From the NCBI RefSeq assembly GCF_003627755.1, contig NZ_CP032694.1:3277501-3341500 (forward strand): a stretch of DNA of 64,000 bases. Direction: 5' to 3'. Below the pieces are notes generated by a model that ran no database searches, had not been told where the DNA came from, and was given only the letters and a program-made list of their open reading frames with translations. The stretch comes from Rhizobium jaguaris. GTDB taxonomy: Bacteria > Pseudomonadota > Alphaproteobacteria > Rhizobiales > Rhizobiaceae. The position numbers were made by a program, and so were the translations under genes. Of the stretch, positions 16,610 to 23,309 are shown piece after piece; the stretch's first letter is position 1, and each line of letters opens with the position of its first letter.

Positions 16610-17641
16610 ATGCGTTTGAGCGACCCCTTTAAAGAAGCCGCGGGCATTAGAAAAGTCCTAACCGCCGATGAAACTGCCGAAGGCCGGCTTGATGCATGGC
16701 TGACGGCACAGGTCGGCGAGGAATTTTCCCGCAGCCGCATCCAGGCCTTGATCAAGGACAATGCCGTCCTGCTCAACGGCGCCCCGGTTACCGACGCCAA
16801 GCGCAAGGTGCGCCCCGGCGATACATACCAGATCACGCTGCCCGAACCCGAAGACCCGACGCCGCAGGGCGAAGACATTCCGCTCGACGTGCTCTACGAG
16901 GACAACGACGTCATCGTGATCTCCAAGCCCGCCGGGCTTGTGGTTCACCCCGCCGCCGGCAACTGGACGGGCACGCTGGTCAACGCGCTGATCCATCATT
17001 GCGGCGACAGCCTCTCTGGCATCGGCGGCGTGCGCCGGCCCGGCATCGTCCACCGGCTGGATAAGGACACCAGCGGCGTCATGGTTGTCGCCAAGAACGA
17101 TATTGCCCATCGCCATCTGTCGCTGCAATTCGCCGATCATGGCCGCACCACGTCGCTGGAACGCGCCTATCAGGCGATCGTCTGGGGTCGCCCTCGCCAA
17201 CTGATCGGTACCATCGACGCGCCGCTCGGCCGCTCCACCAGCGACCGGACCCGACGCGCCGTCAAGCGTCCGGACAATCAGGACGCCGACGAGGCCATCA
17301 CGCATTACGAAGTGCTGGAACGCTTTCACGAGGCTCCGGATGCGACCGCATTCGCCTCGTTGGTCGATTGCCGCCTCGAAACCGGCCGCACCCACCAGAT
17401 CCGCGTCCACATGGCCCATATCGGCCACCCCCTGCTCGGCGACGCCGTCTATGGCGGAGGCTTCAAGACAAAAGCCAACCTCCTGCCGGACAACGCCAAG
17501 CAGGTCGTCAACCGCTTTCCCCGCCAGGCGCTCCACGCCTACCTCCTGCAATTCGAACATCCCCGCACCGGCGAAGTGATGCATTTCGAAGTGCCTCTGC
17601 CGGAGGATATGGAAGAACTGGCAGCGGCCTTGCGGGCTTGA
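16610..17641 (+). CDS. rluD: RluA/RluD-family 23S rRNA pseudouridine synthase
   Basis: The 343-residue enzyme has an N-terminal S4 RNA-binding domain (GRLDAWLTAQVGEEFSRSRIQ, residues about 26-90) and the RluA catalytic domain with HRLDKDTSG, where Asp151 is the catalytic residue, followed by RTHQIRVHMAHIGHPLLGD. The start at 16610 follows GGAGA by 5 bases; an in-frame ATG at 16568 lacks this. RluD is the likely member because of the S4 domain, but RluC cannot be excluded. A decayed copy of its last 160 bp lies 3 kb downstream at 20585-20747. Confidence 0.9.
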   Translation: MRLSDPFKEAAGIRKVLTADETAEGRLDAWLTAQVGEEFSRSRIQALIKDNAVLLNGAPVTDAKRKVRPGDTYQITLPEPEDPTPQGEDIPLDVLYEDNDVIVISKPAGLVVHPAAGNWTGTLVNALIHHCGDSLSGIGGVRRPGIVHRLDKDTSGVMVVAKNDIAHRHLSLQFADHGRTTSLERAYQAIVWGRPRQLIGTIDAPLGRSTSDRTRRAVKRPDNQDADEAITHYEVLERFHEAPDATAFASLVDCRLETGRTHQIRVHMAHIGHPLLGDAVYGGGFKTKANLLPDNAKQVVNRFPRQALHAYLLQFEHPRTGEVMHFEVPLPEDMEELAAALRA

Positions 17642-17749
17642 GAAGCGCCCGCGGGAGAAGGCTATTCGACATCCTCGGTTAAGCCATGCGCGAGGAGACC
17701 ATCCTCTGCGGAGGTAGTCCAACACTGTCGCAGCCATCAGAGCCAGGCT

Positions 17750-18211
17750 TCAGTCTTCGGGTGAGGCTCTCGCGAAATCGCCGACAGTGATTTCTTTCAG
17801 TCCCCGGCGCAGGGTTGCGACGTTTGCGGCCCCGTTCAACTGCTCGAATTTTTGCTGGGCCCTCTCCCAGAGAGGCTCCGCTCTTTTGTGCAGTAGACGG
17901 CCCTCCTTGGTAAGTTCAACGATACGAACCCTGCCGTCCACAGGAGATGCCTTGATGGTAAGGAACCCGTCGCGTTCCAGGAAGCCGACCATCTTTCCCA
18001 TCGCCGTCCGCTCGATATCGAGCCGCTCGGCAAGAACGTTGACCGTGGCACCGTCAGCCTCCTCGAGAGCCGCCAAAGTTAGAAACTGCGTGATGCGCAG
18101 CCCGACTGGCTCAAGATGGTCATCATAAAACCGCGTGATCTGTCGGCTCGCCTTTCTCATGGCGGAGCAGTTGCACTGATCGATTCCAAGCGGTTGGTTG
18201 GCCGACAACAT
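17750..18211 (-). CDS. MarR-family transcriptional regulator
   Basis: The 153-residue protein has the winged-helix layout of MarR: ITQFLTLAALEEADGATVNVLAERLDIERTAMGKMVGFLERDGFL then the wing DGRVRIVELTKEGR. It is the last gene of a leftward group with an SDR, an NTF2-like and an NmrA-like gene. Two similar palindromes lie just upstream of that group (20399-20445) and are the likely operators. Such regulators often respond to electrophiles or aromatic compounds; the ligand here is unknown. Confidence 0.9.
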   Translation of the reverse strand: MLSANQPLGIDQCNCSAMRKASRQITRFYDDHLEPVGLRITQFLTLAALEEADGATVNVLAERLDIERTAMGKMVGFLERDGFLTIKASPVDGRVRIVELTKEGRLLHKRAEPLWERAQQKFEQLNGAANVATLRRGLKEITVGDFARASPED

Positions 18212-18304
18212 TTTAGTTTCCTTTCGATTTCATTCTGTACCCGAGCCATGGGCGCGAAACCCAAGGAATCTCCGCGCCCACAGCAATTCCCGCCATCGCC
18301 GGAG

Positions 18305-19021
18305 TTAGAATAGCCCTTCCGGCGGGGTGATATAGCCGGGCACTTCGTCCGCAAGCGTGCTCTTCAGCAGCGCCGTCCCCTGATCGGCCATGATCTCGCT
18401 CTTGCCAGCGGCGAGTGCATCATAAGTCTGGCGCACAACGTCCTCCGGGCTGACCTTCGGCACGTCGATGCCACTGGTCAGATCTGTATCCACGAATCCG
18501 ACATGCAAGCCAAGGACCTCGATGCCGCGATCGCGAAGGTGGAAGCGAAGCTGGTTCGTATAGCTCCACGCCGCCGCCTTGGATGCCGCATAAGGTGTCA
18601 GAAAGGGCCGCGGAAGCCAAACAATGTCAGACAGCACGTTGATGATGGCGGCATGTGGTTTGGCCGACAGGATTTGCTCGAAGGCCTGCGTGACGCGCAC
18701 CACGCCATAATAGTTGGTGTCAAAGAGCCGCTGCGACTGCGCTTCGACATCGTCTGCCAGAGGCCCGTCGATTAGGGCGGCGATCCCTGCATTGTTGATC
18801 AATAGCGTCGTATCCGCTGCCAGTTCTGCGGCCGCGGCGATCGATGCTTTATCCGTGACATCGATCCTGACCGGGAGGATGCCCGGCTCGTTGAAGCCGC
18901 TCGTGTTGCGCATGCCCGCGTAAACCTTCGATGCTCCGAGGCGGAGTGCCTCGCGTGCGAAGGCCAGGCCCAGACCACGATTGGCACCGGTGATGAAGAC
19001 TGTGTTGTTGGCGACGTCCAT
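18305..19021 (-). CDS. Short-chain dehydrogenase/reductase (SDR)
   Basis: This 238-residue protein has the Rossmann motif TGANRGLGLAFA at the N-terminus, NNAG near residue 76, a catalytic Ser region (INVLSDIVWL) and the YAASK active site. The ATG at 19021 follows AGGAAA; the longer frame to 19162 enters the upstream gene. It is an NAD(P)-dependent oxidoreductase of unknown substrate, in a run with an NTF2-like and an NmrA-like gene, probably one transcript from the promoter near 20400. Confidence 0.9.
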   Translation of the reverse strand: MDVANNTVFITGANRGLGLAFAREALRLGASKVYAGMRNTSGFNEPGILPVRIDVTDKASIAAAAELAADTTLLINNAGIAALIDGPLADDVEAQSQRLFDTNYYGVVRVTQAFEQILSAKPHAAIINVLSDIVWLPRPFLTPYAASKAAAWSYTNQLRFHLRDRGIEVLGLHVGFVDTDLTSGIDVPKVSPEDVVRQTYDALAAGKSEIMADQGTALLKSTLADEVPGYITPPEGLF

Positions 19022-19085
19022 AGCAATTTTCCTTTCTGGGGCCGCAGGTCGAGGACGATATCCGTCGCTGGGCCGTTGATTGAGT

Positions 19086-19460
19086 TCAAAGAAAAAGGTC
19101 TTCCGGCAACTGCCCCGAGAGCGTTTGACGCAAATGGGCGGCGAGCGATAGAACAGAGCCAAGCGGGCTCATCCGCACGCTGACCCGAGGCACCGAGCCG
19201 TCGGAGGCGTGATCGACGACCACGACGGCGGTCAGCTTCTCCCCGCTAGTCAGAACGGCCTCATATTCGAGGAAGAGCCGGGAGCCGACGGTCTGAAGGA
19301 ATGTCGGCGTCTGCGAGGCATAGAAGGTTCCGACGGCATTCACGGCGAGCCTGATCTCGCCGCGTCCGATGACGGAACCTCGCAACACGGAGCTGGTCAG
19401 CTCCGCGTCGGCCGTCAGGTCGTCCAGAAAGGGATGACGTTCATCTTGGGCATGTGACAT
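19086..19460 (-). CDS. NTF2-like (SnoaL-type) small protein
   Basis: The 124-residue protein shows a pattern typical of the NTF2/SnoaL fold: HPFLDDLTADAELTSSVLRGSVIGRGEIRLAVNAVG, where the alpha helix and early strands form the cone, then a strand-rich end (LFLEYEAVLTSGEKLTAVVVVDHASDG). Members act as small isomerases, hydrolases or binding proteins. Standing between two NAD(P)-binding genes it may act on the same metabolite. No catalytic residue can be named. Confidence 0.75.
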   Translation of the reverse strand: MSHAQDERHPFLDDLTADAELTSSVLRGSVIGRGEIRLAVNAVGTFYASQTPTFLQTVGSRLFLEYEAVLTSGEKLTAVVVVDHASDGSVPRVSVRMSPLGSVLSLAAHLRQTLSGQLPEDLFL

Positions 19461-19490
19461 TGTAGAATCTCCGAGTTGTCTTCGTGGAAT

Positions 19491-20375
19491 TCACGCGAAG
19501 GCGGCGCGATTGTTGGAGACAAATTTCTGGACCGAGAGCGCCGGCGTTCCGGTAATCGTCTCGACCACATCATTGGTCCCCGAGAAGAAGATGCCGTCGC
19601 GATAGTTCTGGGCGACTTCGACGAGGTGCTGCACAAGGAACGGCGGGAACTTGTAAAGATTTTCCATCTTGTCCTTGAACGCCTCTATCGAGGACGGCGC
19701 ATATTCGATCCTCGCGTCAAGCACGTCGCTCACAATGGCCGCGATTTCGGTGTAGTTCATCTCGACCGGACCATGGAGCGGATAGACCTTGCCTTCATGG
19801 CCCTTCGGATTCGCCAGGATATGGGCGATCACCCGGCCCTGATCATCGGACGCGATAGGCGCGTGCCGCCCGTTCTCGAAGGGGAACGAGATTTTCTTCG
19901 TCGCCCAGATTTCTTTTGCGAAATGGGGATAGACGAGCCAGTCGGCAAAGAAGGTCGGGCGAAGATGCGTCGTCGGAACACCTGACCAGTCGAAGACCCG
20001 CTCGGAGATCCAGTGGTCCTGCGCTGCATGGCTTGCCGACTCCCGGCGCGCCGAAATCTGCGACATGTTGACGATCGCGGTAACACGGGCCTCCTTTGCA
20101 GCCTGTGCGAAATAAGCCGCGGCGCCAAGGATGCCTGGTGCGATCGGGTGAAGAAAATAGGCAGACCGGGTGCCTTCCATCGCCGCCCGAATGTGATCGA
20201 TGTCCGTGAAATCGCCGACGGCGATATCGACACCGCGCTGCCTCAGCGCCGCCGCCCGCTCATCGTCCGAGCGCACATAGGCACGAACGCTTTTTCCCAT
20301 CCTCAGGAGTTCGTCGATAGCGGCACCTCCGGTCCGTCCCGTTGCACCGCTCACAAGTATCTCAGCTTCGCTCAT
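19491..20375 (-). CDS. NmrA-like NAD(P)-binding oxidoreductase
   Basis: This 294-residue protein begins MSEAEILVSGATGRTGGAAIDELL, the NAD(P)-binding motif of the NmrA/atypical SDR family, and has no classical Tyr-x3-Lys active site. GGAG lies 8 bases before the ATG at 20375. It is the first gene of a leftward run with NTF2-like, SDR and MarR genes. The family includes quinone reductase-like enzymes (QOR2) and redox sensors; the length fits. The two palindromes immediately upstream suggest direct MarR control. Confidence 0.87.
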   Translation of the reverse strand: MSEAEILVSGATGRTGGAAIDELLRMGKSVRAYVRSDDERAAALRQRGVDIAVGDFTDIDHIRAAMEGTRSAYFLHPIAPGILGAAAYFAQAAKEARVTAIVNMSQISARRESASHAAQDHWISERVFDWSGVPTTHLRPTFFADWLVYPHFAKEIWATKKISFPFENGRHAPIASDDQGRVIAHILANPKGHEGKVYPLHGPVEMNYTEIAAIVSDVLDARIEYAPSSIEAFKDKMENLYKFPPFLVQHLVEVAQNYRDGIFFSGTNDVVETITGTPALSVQKFVSNNRAAFA

Positions 20376-20398
20376 AATCGCTTCTCCGTTGCCAAATG

Positions 20399-20445
20399 AG
20401 AGCATATGCTCTTACTGAGATCGATATAAGAGCATACGCTCTTAT
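20399..20445. promoter_or_regulatory. Two spaced palindromic operators for the MarR cassette
   Basis: AGAGCATATGCTCT (20399-20412, perfect) and ATAAGAGCATACGCTCTTAT (20426-20445, one mismatch) share the word AGAGCAT and lie with centres 30 bp apart, about three helical turns. They begin 24 bp upstream of the NmrA-like ATG. This arrangement is typical of MarR-family binding sites overlapping a promoter. Confidence 0.7.
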
Positions 20446-20584
20446 CGTCAAGCTTTTTTTCCTCGGCTGCGCGCCTCGTCCTGATGGATCGAAAGAAGAG
20501 ACTGCAAAGAGTGAGATTTGCCAGGCGCTTAGGCGCTTGATCATAGGCGTCTGATGTCGACGCAAATCCAGAGGAGCCGCCTAC

Positions 20585-20747
20585 CCTTGTCCGGATACCG
20601 CCAAGCAAGTCGTCAACCGCTTCCCGCCGTCAGGCGCTCCACGCCTACCCCCTGCAATTCGAACATCTCCACGCTGGCGAGGTGATGCATTTCGAAGTGC
20701 ATCTGTCGGAGGATATGGAGAAGCTTGCTGAGGCCCTTGGACAGTAA
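20585..20747 (+). pseudogene. Decayed copy of the 3' end of the rluD-like gene
   Basis: The stretch CCAAGCAAGTCGTCAACCGC and what follows up to GTGATGCATTTCGAAGTG and GGAGGATATGGA match the last ~160 bp of the pseudouridine synthase gene at about 17480-17641, with scattered substitutions and one inserted base (near 20622-20629) that breaks the frame. It ends in its own TAA at 20745. There is no 5' part. It is a remnant left by duplication or by insertion of the MarR cassette. Confidence 0.8.
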
Positions 20748-20893
20748 CCTCTGATGAGGCAGCACGACCGAACGGGTTCCCCAGCCACGTGAGGCCATCT
20801 CAATTGCAGGCACTCTGAGAATCCGGCAATGATTCCATCGCAGACTGTTGGCGCGAGTCTCTATGATCAATCATGCGCTGTGGAGCATAGAGA

Positions 20894-21934
20894 ATGTTGC
20901 GGCTCGTTGTGACGCTTTTCCTATCCGTGATTAGTGTAAATCTCGCCTTTGCCACGGAACGTTTGAATGAATTCCTGGAAGCAAAGGCTAGATTGGTGAT
21001 ACCCGATGAACCGGCCATCATACCGTCATTTATAGATAAGATGCATTTTGAGTTGCTGCTCGGATCATTGATCGGCGATCATTGGATAATCTTGGGCGGC
21101 GTCGACAAGTCGTCCGATGAGCAGCTGGCAAAAGCATGTGCGGACCAGAATGCAACCTTTACCAGATTGTCCGATTATTCGTTCGCAAAAGACTATAGCG
21201 TCCGGTCGAACCAGCTGCACGATGTATACATCAGAAAATGGGGGCAACTTTACAACGTTCGAGGGGATTACGAAAAGAAAATCGGTCAGTATCCTTCATC
21301 GAATATGACACAAGATTCGAAGGACCTCTGGGATTCCATTACATTGTCGCACGCCAACGGTGAATCGATATTGCTGAACATCAGTCAGAACGTCATTCTT
21401 GAAGTTCGCGACGGCATACCGATGCTTTATGGTCATTGCCGCCCCGCTGCCGCGACACCTCTCTTCGCCGAATTCAGGCAAGCAGAGAAACTCCTTGAGA
21501 GTGCCGATTCAAAAGACTTTCAGCAGGCAAATCGTCAACTGCTGGATCAAATCGAAGGGAAATGGATCGTTCTGAACAGCATAGCGCTTTCCGAGGAAGG
21601 CCAAGTTGCCAAGGTCTGTGACAAGAATTTCCTGAAATTCGCGAAGACCGGCGGCTATTCCTTTGTTCAGGTGAGGAAGTCATCAAACAGCGATGAAGTC
21701 CGAAACGTCTATCTCTGGCGTTCCGGAATTTCCTACAACGTTAGGCAGGATGTCGACGCTTTGATTCGCAACAATCACAAACAAGATAATTCGACGTTGA
21801 ACGAACTTAACTCAAGTGATGAAAGCTATCTTGGCGTCGCCAATCTCGATGTCATTCTACTGCCTCTCAGCCCCAACGTCCTGTTGGAGGTCGTCAACGG
21901 CAACGAACGGATCTATGGGCGCTGCGAAAGCTAA
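20894..21934 (+). CDS. Exported two-repeat protein of unknown function
   Basis: This 346-residue protein has a signal peptide (MLRLVVTLFLSVISVNLAFA). The mature part is two copies of a ~120-residue unit. Shared landmarks are GDHWIILGGV / GKWIVLNSI, then LAKACADQN / VAKVCDKNF, the Tyr-Asn-Val-Arg word in LYNVRGD / SYNVRQD, NVILEVRDG / NVLLEVVNG, and the end MLYGHCRP / RIYGRCES. Paired Cys in each unit suggest one disulfide per repeat. The coding is visibly less GC-rich than its neighbours. It lies between the rluD-like remnant and rpoH, so it is probably part of the accessory block. Confidence 0.8.
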   Translation: MLRLVVTLFLSVISVNLAFATERLNEFLEAKARLVIPDEPAIIPSFIDKMHFELLLGSLIGDHWIILGGVDKSSDEQLAKACADQNATFTRLSDYSFAKDYSVRSNQLHDVYIRKWGQLYNVRGDYEKKIGQYPSSNMTQDSKDLWDSITLSHANGESILLNISQNVILEVRDGIPMLYGHCRPAAATPLFAEFRQAEKLLESADSKDFQQANRQLLDQIEGKWIVLNSIALSEEGQVAKVCDKNFLKFAKTGGYSFVQVRKSSNSDEVRNVYLWRSGISYNVRQDVDALIRNNHKQDNSTLNELNSSDESYLGVANLDVILLPLSPNVLLEVVNGNERIYGRCES

Positions 21935-22249
21935 GCTGCTGGACGGATGACCCAACACGATTTAAACTTCCTTTATTCGCATTATAGCGACGAGCCTGCC
22001 GCTTTGGATGAAACCAATAGCAGCCGGAGGCGTTCGGGAGTGGAACCCCAAAGATGAAATCACGGCGTGCGGTGCAGTCACGCCGCCATGACACTTGCGT
22101 GACCGCGTTCTTGAATCACTGTTTCGCCGTACTTATCTACACATTGGTTTAGTGCGGGGTCTTCGCGACCTGCACGCCTTGGTCTGCTTCGCAAAGGGCG
22201 CGCAATACGCCTCTAGAAGGGGCCAGATCTCGAATAGGAGGGTGCATTC
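21935..22249. promoter_or_regulatory. Region upstream of rpoH with a possible heat-shock-type promoter
   Basis: No gene is visible in this 315-bp stretch. CTTGAA (22110-22115), a 17-base spacer and TTATCT (22133-22138) form a possible promoter; CTTGAA is the usual -35 word for RpoH-dependent promoters in Alphaproteobacteria, so rpoH may be autoregulated. A GANTC site overlaps the -35 word. Confidence 0.35.
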
Positions 22250-23158
22250 ATGACCCGTAATACCTTGCCGTCCATTACCGCCGGTGAAGCCGGCCTCAAT
22301 CGTTATCTCGACGAGATCCGCAAATTTCCGATGCTGGAGCCGCAGGAAGAGTACATGCTCGCCAAGCGCTATGCGGAACATGCCGACCGTCAGGCTGCGC
22401 ATAAGCTCGTCACCAGTCATTTGCGCCTTGTGGCTAAGATTGCCATGGGCTATCGCGGCTACGGCCTGCCGATCGGCGAGGTCGTGTCGGAAGGCAATGT
22501 CGGCCTGATGCAGGCCGTTAAGAAGTTTGATCCGGAACGCGGCTTCCGCCTGGCAACCTATGCCATGTGGTGGATCAAGGCCTCGATCCAGGAATATATC
22601 CTGCGTTCATGGTCGCTGGTGAAGATGGGCACGACCGCGAACCAGAAGCGTCTGTTCTTCAATCTGCGCCGTCTGAAGGGCCGCATCCAGGCCATCGACG
22701 ACGGCGATCTGAAGCCGGAGCATGTCTCTGAGATCGCCACCAAGCTGAACGTCTCCGAGGAAGAGGTCGTTTCGATGAACCGCCGCCTCTCCGGCGACGC
22801 GTCGCTGAACGCGCCGATCAAAGCGGCTGAAGGTGATTCCGGCCAGTGGCAGGATTGGCTGGTGGACGATCACGATAGCCAGGAAGACGTGCTGATCGAA
22901 CAGGATGAACTTGACACGCGCCGCCGCATGCTGGCGCGCGCGATGAGCGTCCTGAACGACCGTGAACGCCGCATCTTCGAAGCTCGCCGTCTCGCCGAAG
23001 ATCCGGTCACGCTGGAAGACCTCTCGGCCGAATTTGACATCAGCCGCGAACGCGTGCGCCAGATCGAAGTCCGTGCCTTCGAAAAGGTGCAGGAAGCTGT
23101 TCAGAAGGATGCGCTGGAACGCGCCAAGGCACTGCGCGTGGTGGAAGCCACTGCCTAG
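22250..23158 (+). CDS. rpoH: RNA polymerase heat-shock sigma factor RpoH
   Basis: The 302-residue protein has sigma regions 1.2-2.4 (EVVSEGNVGLMQAVKKFDPERGFRLATYAMWWIKA) and region 4.2 (DISRERVRQIEVRAFEKVQ). The segment QKRLFFNLR at residues 132-140 is the RpoH box that separates sigma-32 from other group members. GGAGG precedes the ATG. Rhizobia often have two rpoH genes; which copy this is cannot be settled here, although the rluD-like/rpoH neighbourhood suggests the housekeeping rpoH1. A bidirectional terminator follows. Confidence 0.97.
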   Translation: MTRNTLPSITAGEAGLNRYLDEIRKFPMLEPQEEYMLAKRYAEHADRQAAHKLVTSHLRLVAKIAMGYRGYGLPIGEVVSEGNVGLMQAVKKFDPERGFRLATYAMWWIKASIQEYILRSWSLVKMGTTANQKRLFFNLRRLKGRIQAIDDGDLKPEHVSEIATKLNVSEEEVVSMNRRLSGDASLNAPIKAAEGDSGQWQDWLVDDHDSQEDVLIEQDELDTRRRMLARAMSVLNDRERRIFEARRLAEDPVTLEDLSAEFDISRERVRQIEVRAFEKVQEAVQKDALERAKALRVVEATA

Positions 23159-23220
23159 GGCAATTCCAGGAAAAGTGGGCAGCGGTTTTCCGCGCGGAAT
23201 TGCGGAAAACAAAAGATAGC
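23159..23220 (+). repeat. Dispersed 3'-end repeat, copy 2
   Basis: AATTCCAGGAAAAGTG, AGCGGTTTTCCG and CGGAATTGCG occur in the same order as in the copy at 54731-54792. It starts directly after the rpoH stop codon. Confidence 0.75.
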
Positions 23221-23256
23221 TTCAGGCTTTGGAAATCGCCCTGAATGAATTCAAAC

Positions 23257-23286
23257 AAAAAGGCGGACTGTAAGGTCCGCTTTTTT
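23257..23286 (+). terminator. Terminator of rpoH, probably bidirectional
   Basis: GCGGAC (23263-23268) and GTCCGC (23275-23280) form a stem flanked by AAAAAG on the left and TTTTTT on the right, so it can stop transcription from rpoH and from the opposing gene. Confidence 0.85.
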
Positions 23287-23309
23287 GATTTCCGATGATT
23301 TGAAATCCG

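Noticed and set aside
20372..20608. Short open frames upstream of the NmrA-like gene
   Set aside because: They cross the operator palindromes and have no ribosome-binding site or recognisable sequence.
17642..21950. Genomic island with integrase
   Set aside because: The block looks accessory, but no integrase, transposase, tRNA or clear direct-repeat attachment site is visible, so I call only an insertion flanked by a gene-end remnant.
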